Source: Kineosporia rhizophila
Lineage (GTDB): Bacteria > Actinomycetota > Actinomycetes > Actinomycetales > Kineosporiaceae
Reading direction: 5' to 3'
DNA length: 64,000 bases
Assembly: GCF_021277265.1 (NCBI RefSeq)
Contig: NZ_JAJSOH010000008.1
Location: forward strand, 186,001-250,000
Positions within the stretch are counted from its first letter, which is position 1, and every line of letters starts with the position of its first letter. This document shows, one piece after another, positions 1 to 8,633 of this stretch. The translations under genes and the position numbers were made by a program. The notes under the pieces were generated by a model that saw only the letters and a program-made list of their open reading frames with translations, did not search any database and had not been told where the DNA came from.

Positions 1-172
1 CGAGACCCCCACCGTGGAGCAGTTGCGTGAACTGCTGCCGAGCGACCTGGACGGCGAGGACGAAGTAGCCAGCGAGGACGAAGTAGCAAGCAACGAATCC
101 CCCGAAGCAGACGTCAGCACGGATGTGAGCGCTCCGGACACCGACCCCGCTGGGCAGGAGAGTGCGTCATGA
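1..172 (+). CDS. C-terminal end of an acidic protein, first gene of the signalling operon (partial)
   Basis: Only the last 56 codons lie in the window, read from base 2. The tail is rich in Asp, Glu and Ser and contains a tandem repeat of EDEVAS, visible also in the DNA. Such a tail looks disordered. Its TGA overlaps the ATG of the next gene (ATGA at 169-172), so the two are probably translated together and this gene belongs to the GlnX-GlnH-PknG operon. No family can be assigned from this fragment. Confidence 0.7.
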   Translation, partial: ETPTVEQLRELLPSDLDGEDEVASEDEVASNESPEADVSTDVSAPDTDPAGQESAS

Positions 173-1500
173 GTCAGACGGTTGTGCCCGCGCCCGTGTT
201 CGTCCGGAGTGGTCCCGAGGCGGCGCCACCGCCCAACCGGATCCAGGCGGCCGGGCAGGCACTGCGGGCCTCGTTCGCCGGTAGTCCGGGGCGGCTGCGG
301 CTGATTGCGCTCGGGGCTGTGTTGTCGGTGGTGATCTCTGCGCTGCTGGGTGGGTGGGCGCTGCAGATGCGTTCGTCGGCGCTGTCCCGGGCCGACGCGT
401 CTTCCGAGCACCTGCTGCTGCTGCAGAACGTGCAGACCAAGTTGGTAGAGGCCGACGCGGCGGCCACCAACTCCTTCCTCGGCGACGGTCTGGAACCGCA
501 GGATCAGCGGCTCGCCTACATCCGCGCGCTGAAGGAGGCTTCGCGCGACCTCGCCCTGGCCTCCCGGCACAGTGAGGCTGACGCTAGATCGCTGGGCCAG
601 GCGAACGCTCTGCTCACCCGGTATGCCGGGTACATCTCCTCTGCACGGGCCAACAACCGGCAGGGCGACGCTGTCGGGGCCAGCTACTTGCAGTCGGCCA
701 GCGCCCTGCTCCGGGGCGAAACAAGGGGCGACGAAGAGATCAAGGGCATCGACACGCTGCTGAACGAGCGGGCGGTCGCATCCGTCACGGCCCGGGACGA
801 CGCCTTTTCCCAGTCCGAGAACGCCCGCTGGCTGCTCCTTCTGGCCGGCGTGATCGGCGTCGGAGGTCTTGTCTACGCACAGCTCCTGATCACCCGGCAC
901 TCGCACCGTTACGTGAACATCCCGGCCGCTGCGTCCACCATCGGACTGGCCGCAGTGCTGGTGGGGGCGACCGTGGTGATGTCCTCGGCGCAGAGCGAGG
1001 CCAGCGACGTGCGCTTCGGCCCGCTCGAACGGGCTATCGAGCTCAGCAATTCACGGGTGGCGGCGTTCGACGCCAAAGCCCAGGAGAGCCTGACCCTGAT
1101 CGACCGGGGCTCGGCCAGCCCGTCCGACGAGGTGTGGAACAACTCCTACACCGACGCTGTCGGCAGTCTCGACGGGCTCGATTACCCAGATGCCAAGGCC
1201 TCCCTCGAACAGTACGGCGAGGCTCACAAGAAGGTGAACGAGCTCGACCTGGGCGGCCAGTGGGACACCGCGGTCGACCAGGCGATCAGTTCGGGTGACG
1301 GCTCGGGCAACGCGTTCTTCGACCGCTACGACGACCAGACCCGGGCCGACCTGGAACAACAGAAGGAAGTAGCTCTGGATCGGCTCGGTACTGCGAACGA
1401 CCCGCTGCTGCCGGTCGCCCTGCTCCTGCTCGTCGTCGGCGCGCTGTGTGCAGCCGGCGCCTGGTGGGGCGTCTCACTCCGACTCGACGAGTACCGGTGA
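169..1500 (+). CDS. glnX: GlnX-like membrane sensor protein
   Basis: 443 residues with four membrane segments, at about residues 43-64, 221-242, 252-273 and 413-435. They enclose two large extracytoplasmic helical regions (about 66-220 and 275-410), the arrangement of chemoreceptor-like tandem sensor domains. In mycobacteria GlnX sits with glnH and pknG and is proposed to relay amino-acid binding by GlnH across the membrane to the kinase PknG. Here the same order is kept: glnX, glnH, one extra gene, pknG. The start overlaps the previous stop and its own TGA overlaps the glnH ATG. The assignment rests on topology and gene order rather than on a diagnostic motif. Confidence 0.8.
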   Translation: MSQTVVPAPVFVRSGPEAAPPPNRIQAAGQALRASFAGSPGRLRLIALGAVLSVVISALLGGWALQMRSSALSRADASSEHLLLLQNVQTKLVEADAAATNSFLGDGLEPQDQRLAYIRALKEASRDLALASRHSEADARSLGQANALLTRYAGYISSARANNRQGDAVGASYLQSASALLRGETRGDEEIKGIDTLLNERAVASVTARDDAFSQSENARWLLLLAGVIGVGGLVYAQLLITRHSHRYVNIPAAASTIGLAAVLVGATVVMSSAQSEASDVRFGPLERAIELSNSRVAAFDAKAQESLTLIDRGSASPSDEVWNNSYTDAVGSLDGLDYPDAKASLEQYGEAHKKVNELDLGGQWDTAVDQAISSGDGSGNAFFDRYDDQTRADLEQQKEVALDRLGTANDPLLPVALLLLVVGALCAAGAWWGVSLRLDEYR

Positions 1501-2519
1501 TGACGATGACGAAATCCACGCGCACCCTGCGGATCCTGGCGGCCACCGCGGCCGGGGCCCTGCTGTTGGCCGGTTGCTCCAGTGCCCGGGCCACGCACCA
1601 GGCGACTCCTGAGGCAATCCCGGCCCAGCCGGTGGTGGCTGCTGCCCTCAACGACAAGTGCGACGATGGTCTGCCTGCGGTGGCGTCGATAGATCCTCAG
1701 GGTGCCAGCCTGAATCCCTCGGCCTGGCCGGAGAAATCGACCATGGCCGAGGTTCGTGAGAGCGGAAAACTGATAGTCGGTGTGGCCGGGGACGTGACCC
1801 TCTGGGGGGCGCGTGAACCTGGCTCCAAGGATCTGCGGGGCTTCGACATCGACGTGGCCAATCACATCGCCGATGCGATCGGCCCCAAGGTCCAGGTCGA
1901 GTACGAAGTGATCAACTTCGCCGATCGGCTACCCCGGCTGAAGAACGGTGACGTGCAGTTGGTCGCCCACACAATGACGATGACCTGCGAGCGCTGGTTC
2001 GGCAGCAAGGCGAAGCCGGACGAGTTCATCAACTTCTCCACCGAGTACTACCGAGCCGGCCAGAAGGTGCTGGTACGCAGCGACTCCAAGGCTACCAAGC
2101 TGGCCGATCTGGAAGGTCAGACGGTCTGCGCGGCAACGGGTTCCACCAGTCTGGCCAGCCTTGAGGGCACTGGGGTCGTGCAGGTGGAGGTCGGGGACGT
2201 CGGCGAGTGCCTGGTCCGGTTCCAGGAGGGCGAGGCCACCGCCATCACCGGCGACGACACGGTGCTGGCCGGCTTCGTGGATCAGGACAAGTACGCCAAG
2301 GTGGTCGGCGCGCCGCTCACCGACGTGCCCTACGGCCTCGGTATCGCGCCGGACGACTACGACTTCACCCGCTTCGTCAACCTGGTGCTCGAGCAGATGC
2401 GGGCCGACGGCACGCTCGACGGTCTTTATGACAAGTGGATGAAGGGCAAGAGCACCAAGCAGCCGGTGCCCAAGGCGGTCTACGGACGCCAGCAGACAGC
2501 GCTGGAGAAGCGCGGCTGA
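1500..2519 (+). CDS. glnH: GlnH-like amino-acid-binding lipoprotein
   Basis: 339 residues. The ATG at 1500 overlaps the glnX TGA and gives a signal peptide ending in the lipobox LLAGC, with Cys26 as the lipidated residue. The rest is a type 2 periplasmic binding protein of the polar amino-acid family: a first lobe opening with ESGKLIVGVAGDVTLWG, then DLRGFDIDVANHIA and the second lobe with a hinge near KLADLEGQTVCAATGST. In mycobacteria the orthologue binds aspartate or glutamate and regulates PknG rather than feeding an ABC transporter. No permease or ATPase lies beside it here, which agrees with a sensor role. Confidence 0.9.
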   Translation: MTMTKSTRTLRILAATAAGALLLAGCSSARATHQATPEAIPAQPVVAAALNDKCDDGLPAVASIDPQGASLNPSAWPEKSTMAEVRESGKLIVGVAGDVTLWGAREPGSKDLRGFDIDVANHIADAIGPKVQVEYEVINFADRLPRLKNGDVQLVAHTMTMTCERWFGSKAKPDEFINFSTEYYRAGQKVLVRSDSKATKLADLEGQTVCAATGSTSLASLEGTGVVQVEVGDVGECLVRFQEGEATAITGDDTVLAGFVDQDKYAKVVGAPLTDVPYGLGIAPDDYDFTRFVNLVLEQMRADGTLDGLYDKWMKGKSTKQPVPKAVYGRQQTALEKRG

Positions 2520-2559
2520 TGTTCCCCACACCCCCGAGGCAGCGCGAACGGCGGGCATC

Positions 2560-3714
2560 GTGGTCGAATTGCCCTCGATGACACGACCGGAACACGCCAC
2601 GGCCCCCACCGCCCCGGGCCGTCTGGGCCAGGCGATCGGCGTGGACGAGTTGCGCACCTACCTCGGCGCGCTGGACACCTGGCGGGCCTCGCGCAAGCGG
2701 GAGCTCGACCAGATCGACGCCGCCGCCCTGCGCTCGGACGAGGCCGACAGCTACACCGCCGACCTGACCCTGGCGATGACCATGTGGCAGTCGGTCAGCG
2801 ACCGCTGGGGCGAGCTCACCCGGATCTGGGACTCCGGCCGGGTCGGCCCGCAGCAGCAGGAGCAGATGTCCCGAGTGATCTGGGGCACCGGTGCGGGCGG
2901 TGGCTCAGCCGCGATGACCGGCACGATGATGGGTCTTTCGCTGGTCGAGGCCTGCCGGCTGTCCGACGCGCTCACCGCCACGCTGCGGGCCCGGCTGTCG
3001 TTCGATCCGATGGCGGCCGACGTGGCCGCCCGGATCCAGGCCACCCGGGCCACACTGGAACGCTGCGCCGAGCAACTGGCCGACAGCCGGGCCACCCGCC
3101 CGGCCTCGCTGCCCGACATCGACGCGCTCACCCGGCGACTCGACGAACTGGCGGCCCGGGCCCGACGCGGGTCGGACGTGAGCGGCCCGTTCGCCGCGAT
3201 CGAGGCAGCCGCGGCCAAGGCCGAGCGCGACCTGATCGTGGCCGGCGCCGCGCATCGCGACCTGGGCCGCGACTACCGCGCCACCCTGGCCCGCCGTCGT
3301 GAACTCGAGGCCGAGGCCGAGGAGCTGTTCCGGCTCGTGGACCGTACCCGCGCAGCGGTGGTACCGACCCCCAAACTGGCGGTGCCGGACGTCTCCAGGC
3401 TCGGAAAGGTGCCGCAGACGCGCGAGGCCCTCGACGCGTTCCGGGCCCGGCTGGAACTGGTCGCCGCCGCGATGCGGCAGGTACGCGATACCTACACCCG
3501 GGCTCTCGGTGAGCCCGCCGTCCTGCTCGGTCTGCTCCAGGCGTTCGCCGCCAAGGCCAAGGCCAACGGCCGGGCGAACGATCCGCTCGTCGCACTCGTC
3601 AAAGAACAGGCAGAGGCCGCGCTCTCGGCCGTGCCCTGCCACATCCAGGACGCTCGCAACACAGTCGAGAACTACCAGCGGCTGATCGTCCCGGTCCCCG
3701 GGGGAGGAATCTGA
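2560..3714 (+). CDS. Unknown helical cytoplasmic protein between glnH and pknG
   Basis: 384 residues from GTG 2560, or 378 from ATG 2578. It has no signal peptide or membrane segment. The sequence is Ala/Arg/Glu/Leu rich and appears almost entirely helical, with long heptad-like stretches around residues 120-270. A Gly/Met-rich patch (SAAMTGTMMGLSLVEACRL, about 105-123) interrupts the helices. I recognise no catalytic motif. Position between the sensor lipoprotein and the kinase suggests an adaptor or scaffold linking membrane sensing to PknG, which is inference only. Neither start has a strong ribosome site: a 20-codon frame begins at the glnH stop (ATG 2519) and ends in a TGA overlapping ATG 2578. 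Confidence 0.7.
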   Translation: MVELPSMTRPEHATAPTAPGRLGQAIGVDELRTYLGALDTWRASRKRELDQIDAAALRSDEADSYTADLTLAMTMWQSVSDRWGELTRIWDSGRVGPQQQEQMSRVIWGTGAGGGSAAMTGTMMGLSLVEACRLSDALTATLRARLSFDPMAADVAARIQATRATLERCAEQLADSRATRPASLPDIDALTRRLDELAARARRGSDVSGPFAAIEAAAAKAERDLIVAGAAHRDLGRDYRATLARRRELEAEAEELFRLVDRTRAAVVPTPKLAVPDVSRLGKVPQTREALDAFRARLELVAAAMRQVRDTYTRALGEPAVLLGLLQAFAAKAKANGRANDPLVALVKEQAEAALSAVPCHIQDARNTVENYQRLIVPVPGGGI

Positions 3715-3715
3715 A

Positions 3716-5965
3716 ATGCCTTCGACTCCGCTCGCCTGCACCCAGCCGGGCTGCACCGGCACCATCGAAGACGGCTACTGCAACGTCTGCGGTTCGCCGG
3801 CCGGGGTCAGCGCGCCCGCCGCGGCCGGCGGCGGACCGGTGGAGGCCGACTCGGCGCGGGTGATGTCCAGCCGCACCGCGTCCTCCAACCGTCTGGCCAG
3901 CGCGCCCCTGGGCTCGGCCCGGGCGATGGGCGGCACCAACAACACCCGTCGGCTGGGCTCCACCTCGTCGCGCACCCGGGGTGCCCGGCTGGGCGCGGGC
4001 ATCACCACGGTGCCCCCGGCCGCGGTCCCCGACCCGCTGGCCGCAGTCAAGGACGACCCGCAGGTACCGGAGAGCCGGCGCTACTGCCCGAACTGCGGCA
4101 ACCCGGTGGGCCGCTCCCGGCAGGGGCGCGAGGGCCGGCCGGAGGGCTTCTGCCCGAACTGCCGCGCGCCGTTCTCCTTCACCCCCAAGCTGAAGAAGGG
4201 CGATCTGGTCGCCCACCAGTACGAGGTGGTCGGCGCGATCGCGCACGGCGGCCTGGGCTGGATCTACCTGGCCAAAGACAAGAACGTCTCCGACCGCTGG
4301 GTGGTGCTCAAGGGCCTGCTGAACTCCGGCGACCCGGACGCGCTGGCCGCGGCGATCGCCGAGCAGCGGTTCCTGGCCCAGGTCGAGCACCCGCTGATCG
4401 TCGAGATCTACAACTTCGTGACGCACGACAGCGCCGGTTACATCGTCATGGAGTACGTCGGCGGCAAGTCGCTGAAAGACCTGCTGAAGGACCGGCTCAA
4501 GGAGTCCGGCGGCACCTTCAGCCCGTTCCCGGTCGACCAGGCGATCGCCTACATCCTCGAGGTCCTGCCCGCCTTCCAGTACCTGCACGACACCGGCCTG
4601 CTCTACTGCGACTTCAAGCCGGACAACATCATTCAGGCCGGCGACTCGATCAAGCTGATCGACCTGGGTGGTGTGCGCCGGATCGACGACATGGACTCGG
4701 CGATCTACGGCACCGTCGGCTACCAGGCTCCCGAGGTGCCGGACGTCGGTCCCTCGATCGCCAGCGACATCTACACCGTCGGGCGCAGCCTGGTCTCGCT
4801 GGCGATGGAGTTCCGCGGCAACACCACCACCTACGCCACCACCCTGCCGAACGTGGCCGACACGCCGCTGTTCCAGCAGTACGACTCGCTCTACCGGCTG
4901 CTGGCCAAGTGCTGCGCGCCCAACCCGGGCGACCGCTTCGCCACCGCCGACGAGCTGCGCACCCAGTTGCTCGGCGTGCTGCGCGAGGTGGTCGCCGCCC
5001 ACCGTGGTGAGCGGCCGGCCTCGCACTCCACCGCCTCGCTGCTGTTCGAGCCGCCGGTGGTCGAGGGCGACCGGCTGCAGTGGGACAACCTGCCCAAGCT
5101 CAAGGTCGACGACACCGACCCGCAGGCCGCCTGGCTGGCCTCGATCGACGTGGACGACCCGGTGGCCAAGCTCGACCTGCTGCTGAACGCGCTGAACCCC
5201 TCGATCGAGGTCCGGCTGGCCACCGCCTACACCGCGGTCGAGGCCGGCGACCTGGCCACCGCCGACCGCGTGGTCGGCGAGATCCTCAACGACGACCCCT
5301 GGGAGTGGCGGGCGATCTGGCTGGCCGGTCTGGCCGCGCTGGCCCGGCAGGACCCGACCAACGCCCAGGCCGCCTTCAACGCGGTCTACGGCCAGGTCCC
5401 CGGTGAGCTCGCGCCCAAGCTGGCGCTGGCGGTGGCCTGTGAAGAGGGCAACCAGCCGGACATCGCCGAGAGCCTGTACCTGACCTGCCTGCGCACCGAC
5501 GCCAACTTCACCGCCGCGGCGGCGTTCGGCCTGGCCCGGATCCGCTCGCAGCGGCACACCGAGGGGCAGGGCGAGCTGGAGGCGGCGATCGCGGCGCTGG
5601 ACATGGTCCCGACCACCAGCCGCAGCTTCGTCAGCGCGCGCCGCCAGAAGGCCGCGCTGCTGGTCGGCTCCGGAGCCGGGCTCGACGCACTGTCGGCCGC
5701 CCTGGAGAGCGTTTCCGCGGTGCGGCTGGACCCGCGTGACCGGGCCCAGCTACGGGTCGACGTGCTGTCCGCGGCCCTGTCCGACGTCAACTCCGGCGGA
5801 GAACGTCCCGATGTCACCGTCGGTGGCGTACCGGCTCAGGCCCCTGGGCTGCAGGACGAACTGGAGACGGCCTACCGGGAACTGGCCCAGCTGACCGAGC
5901 AGCGTGACGAGCGGGTACGGCTCGTCGACGAGGCCAATCGAGTCCGCCGCTGGACGTGGCGGTGA
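3716..5965 (+). CDS. pknG: PknG-like serine/threonine protein kinase with zinc ribbon and TPR domain
   Basis: 749 residues, starting one base after the upstream stop behind a strong GGAGGA site. Order of parts: zinc-ribbon-like motif with Cys8, 13, 22 and 25; a Ser/Thr/Arg-rich linker (about 45-95) likely to hold autophosphorylation sites; a rubredoxin-like pair CPNCG/CPNC (Cys124, 127, 146, 149); kinase domain about 168-440 with a Gly-rich loop near 177-181, Lys199, YCDFKPDN in place of the HRD loop (Asp299, Asn304) and DLG in place of DFG (Asp316); then a TPR-type helical domain to about 690. The DLG and altered HRD are PknG hallmarks. In mycobacteria PknG phosphorylates an FHA protein controlling 2-oxoglutarate use; an FHA gene is in this operon. 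Confidence 0.93.
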   Translation: MPSTPLACTQPGCTGTIEDGYCNVCGSPAGVSAPAAAGGGPVEADSARVMSSRTASSNRLASAPLGSARAMGGTNNTRRLGSTSSRTRGARLGAGITTVPPAAVPDPLAAVKDDPQVPESRRYCPNCGNPVGRSRQGREGRPEGFCPNCRAPFSFTPKLKKGDLVAHQYEVVGAIAHGGLGWIYLAKDKNVSDRWVVLKGLLNSGDPDALAAAIAEQRFLAQVEHPLIVEIYNFVTHDSAGYIVMEYVGGKSLKDLLKDRLKESGGTFSPFPVDQAIAYILEVLPAFQYLHDTGLLYCDFKPDNIIQAGDSIKLIDLGGVRRIDDMDSAIYGTVGYQAPEVPDVGPSIASDIYTVGRSLVSLAMEFRGNTTTYATTLPNVADTPLFQQYDSLYRLLAKCCAPNPGDRFATADELRTQLLGVLREVVAAHRGERPASHSTASLLFEPPVVEGDRLQWDNLPKLKVDDTDPQAAWLASIDVDDPVAKLDLLLNALNPSIEVRLATAYTAVEAGDLATADRVVGEILNDDPWEWRAIWLAGLAALARQDPTNAQAAFNAVYGQVPGELAPKLALAVACEEGNQPDIAESLYLTCLRTDANFTAAAAFGLARIRSQRHTEGQGELEAAIAALDMVPTTSRSFVSARRQKAALLVGSGAGLDALSAALESVSAVRLDPRDRAQLRVDVLSAALSDVNSGGERPDVTVGGVPAQAPGLQDELETAYRELAQLTEQRDERVRLVDEANRVRRWTWR

Positions 5966-5967
5966 TC

Positions 5968-7248
5968 ATGGGTGAATCACCTGGCTATGAGGTTGATGTG
6001 AACGAGATTCCGCCGACCGGCGCGCATTCCGCGCCGGAATCGGCTGCGGGGCAGCAGATCGTCTGCCCCAACTGCGGCGTGGCCGCCGAGCCCGGCGACC
6101 TGTTCTGCGAGAACTGCGGGCAGGACCTGCCCGACGGCGTTTCGCCGATCCCGGCCGACGGGCTGAAACGGCCGGGAGGCATGGTCCACCCCGGGGCCAC
6201 CACCCCGACCCGGCCCGCCGACATGAACGCGCTCAGCCCGGTGTGCCGCAACTGCGCAGGCACCACCTTCCTGGACGGCTACTGCGAAAATTGTGGGACG
6301 CCCGCGGTCAAGATCCGCGATCACTGGCAGGAACGTCCGGCGGCCTGGGTGGCAGCGGTCTCCGACCGCGGCGTCCGGCACCACCGCAACGAGGACGGGA
6401 TGGCCGTGAGTGCCCGTCCCGAGCATGGTTCCCGCGCGGTCCTGGTGGTCTGCGACGGGGTCTCCTCCTCGGCCGACTCCGACATCGCCAGCCTGGCGGC
6501 CGCCCGCGCCGCCCGGGACGTGCTCGACCGCCAGCAGGCCGACCTGCCCTCGGTGGCCGGGCGGATCTCGGCCTGGACCGAGCGCCTGGCCCTGGCCGGT
6601 GACGAGGCCAACAAGCACGCGGTCGAGGCCGGCCGCGAGCCCAGCGGCCGGCCCGGTGAGCGCCTGGACAACCCGCCGTCGTGCACCTTCGCGGCCGCCG
6701 TCTTCGACTCCGGCGTGATCGTCGCGGGCTGGGTGGGGGACAGCCGGATCTACTGGATCCCGGACTCCGGCGAACCGGAACAGATGTCCAGGGACGACTC
6801 GTGGGCCACCGAGCAGATCCTCGCCGGGGTGCCCCGCGAGGAGGCGGAGAACGGGCCGCGCGCGCACGCCATCACCCGCTGGCTCGGCCCGGACAGCCCG
6901 GACACCGTCCCCACCCGCGACTCCCGTGTCGTCGACCGCCCGGGCTGGCTGCTGGTCTGCTCCGACGGCCTGTGGAACTACTGCTCCCCGGCGCACGACA
7001 TGGCCGAGCTGGTGCGGGGTCTCGCGACCGAGGCCCAGGGCGATCCCGCGCTGCTGGCCAACCGCCTGGTCGACTGGGCCAACTCCCGCGGCGGCCAGGA
7101 CAACATCACCGTGGCCCTGGCCCGCGTCGCACCGGTCCCACCGCAACGGGTTCCCGCGGGAGCCGCCGCGCAGACCTCGCCGCTGCCGCCGACCCAGCCC
7201 ATGCCCGAGGCCTACCCGCCCGCCGACTACGGAAGCCCGCAGACCTGA
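5968..7248 (+). CDS. PP2C-family protein phosphatase with two N-terminal zinc ribbons
   Basis: 426 residues from ATG 5968, two bases after the pknG stop. GTG 5956 in the same frame would overlap pknG and cannot be excluded. Two zinc-ribbon motifs lie in front: Cys33, 36, 47, 50 and Cys93, 96, 106, 109. The PP2C domain (about 126-360) has the metal-binding set: RNED at 140-143, CDGVSSS with Asp163, GDSRIYW, SDGLWNY and GGQDNITVAL. It should remove phosphate from Ser/Thr, most simply opposing the PknG encoded just upstream. The tail is Pro/Ala-rich. Its ribbon DGYCENCG closely resembles DGYCNVCG in the kinase. Confidence 0.92.
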   Translation: MGESPGYEVDVNEIPPTGAHSAPESAAGQQIVCPNCGVAAEPGDLFCENCGQDLPDGVSPIPADGLKRPGGMVHPGATTPTRPADMNALSPVCRNCAGTTFLDGYCENCGTPAVKIRDHWQERPAAWVAAVSDRGVRHHRNEDGMAVSARPEHGSRAVLVVCDGVSSSADSDIASLAAARAARDVLDRQQADLPSVAGRISAWTERLALAGDEANKHAVEAGREPSGRPGERLDNPPSCTFAAAVFDSGVIVAGWVGDSRIYWIPDSGEPEQMSRDDSWATEQILAGVPREEAENGPRAHAITRWLGPDSPDTVPTRDSRVVDRPGWLLVCSDGLWNYCSPAHDMAELVRGLATEAQGDPALLANRLVDWANSRGGQDNITVALARVAPVPPQRVPAGAAAQTSPLPPTQPMPEAYPPADYGSPQT

Positions 7249-7349
7249 ACCACGTCCGGACATCCCGGACAAGAGCGCGACCAGCCTGTGAATCGGGCAC
7301 GATGAACAGGGCCATCCGGCCGGTGGCCCGCGAACGATCGGAGAACCAG

Positions 7350-8633
7350 ATGCCGTCCTTCAGTGCCGAGGTGTTCCAGAACGAGTTCATCTCGGAGGGC
7401 AGCACCGACGTACACGCCATCGTGTCGGTGACCTGCTCCGGCGCCGGTGAGGCCGGCCGTGGGGAAGGGGGTGACGCCGCCGAGATCATCATCGTCGACA
7501 CCTCCGGCTCGATGCTCGACGCCAAGATCGTCGCCGCCCGGCAGGCGGCCGCGGTGGCGGTCGATCAGATCCTCGACGGCACCTGGTTCGCGATCATCTC
7601 CGGGACCCACGTGGCCACCCGCGCGTTCCCGTACCCGAACGCGCGGGTCTCGATGGTGCAGATGGAGCCGGGGGCGCGAGCGGCGGCCAAGGAGGCCATC
7701 TCCCGGCTGGAGGCCGACGGCGGCACGGCGATGGGGTCGTGGCTGAAGCTCGCGGGGCAGCTGTTCGACACGGTTCCGCAGGCCACCCAGCGCCACGCGA
7801 TCCTGCTCACCGACGGCCAGAACCAGAGCGAGCAGCCGCACCAGTTCCAGAACGCCATCGACTCGGTCACCGGCCGGTTCCAGTGCGACTGCCGCGGTGT
7901 CGGCGCCGACTGGGACGTCGCGGAGCTGCGGCGGGTGTCCACCGCGCTGCTGGGCACGGTCGACCTGATCGCCGACCCGGCCTCGATGGCCGCCGACTTC
8001 GAGCAGCTGATGCAGAAGGCGATGGGCCGGGGCGTGGCCGAGGCCACGCTGCGGGTCTGGGCGCCGCAGGGCTCGCAGGTGCTGTGGGTACGCCAGGTCT
8101 CGCCCAACGTTGAGGACCTGAGCAGCCGCCGGGTCGACGTGAACCCGCTGACCTCGGCCTTCCCCACCGGCGCCTGGGGCGACGAGTCCCGTGACTACCA
8201 CGTGGCCGTGCGGGTCCAGCCGCAGGCCGTGGGCCAGGAACGGCTCGCCGCCCGGGTCCAGCTCATGGTCCGCGACCAGGTGGTCTCGCAGGGGCTGGTG
8301 AAGGCCAAGTGGTCCGGCGACGACGCGCTCACCACCCGGATCGACCCGGCCGTGGCGCACTACACCGGCCAGGCCGAGCTGGCCTCCGCGATCCAGGAGG
8401 GACTGGCCGCCAAGGCCGCGGGCGACGAGGAGGCCGCCACCGCCAAGCTGGGACGTGCGGTCGCACTCGCGGCCGAGACCGGCAACGATGAGGCCACCAG
8501 CAAGCTTCGGAAGGTGGTCGACATCGACGATCCGGCGACCGGCACCGTGCGTCTGAAGCGGTCTGTCGACAAGCTCGACGAGATGGCACTCGACACCGCT
8601 TCGACGAAGACGACAAGGGTCAACAAGAGATGA
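7350..8633 (+). CDS. VWA-domain protein of the kinase-phosphatase operon
   Basis: 427 residues from ATG 7350, chosen because GGAG lies six bases upstream; ATG 7302 in frame has no such site. The von Willebrand A domain has a complete metal-ion-dependent adhesion site: DTSGS at 50-54, Thr126 in GGTAMGS and Asp155 in LLTDGQN. A beta-rich region follows (about 225-330), then a helical C-terminus (about 345-427). No signal peptide is visible, so it acts in the cytoplasm. VWA domains of this kind bind protein partners; with the FHA protein encoded next (ATGA overlap at 8630) it may form a phosphorylation-dependent assembly. A 100-bp gap separates it from the phosphatase gene and may hold a promoter. 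Confidence 0.88.
   Translation: MPSFSAEVFQNEFISEGSTDVHAIVSVTCSGAGEAGRGEGGDAAEIIIVDTSGSMLDAKIVAARQAAAVAVDQILDGTWFAIISGTHVATRAFPYPNARVSMVQMEPGARAAAKEAISRLEADGGTAMGSWLKLAGQLFDTVPQATQRHAILLTDGQNQSEQPHQFQNAIDSVTGRFQCDCRGVGADWDVAELRRVSTALLGTVDLIADPASMAADFEQLMQKAMGRGVAEATLRVWAPQGSQVLWVRQVSPNVEDLSSRRVDVNPLTSAFPTGAWGDESRDYHVAVRVQPQAVGQERLAARVQLMVRDQVVSQGLVKAKWSGDDALTTRIDPAVAHYTGQAELASAIQEGLAAKAAGDEEAATAKLGRAVALAAETGNDEATSKLRKVVDIDDPATGTVRLKRSVDKLDEMALDTASTKTTRVNKR

Noticed and set aside
3599..5557. A 652-codon open frame on the minus strand opposite pknG
   Set aside because: It is the mirror of a G/C-rich third-position gene; its translation is low-complexity Gly/Val/Arg without motifs, while the plus strand encodes a clear kinase.
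6681..7349. Long N-terminal extension of the VWA gene into the phosphatase gene
   Set aside because: The translated extension is out-of-frame phosphatase DNA (Arg/Gly/Pro-rich); ATG 7350 has a good ribosome site and begins the conserved protein.
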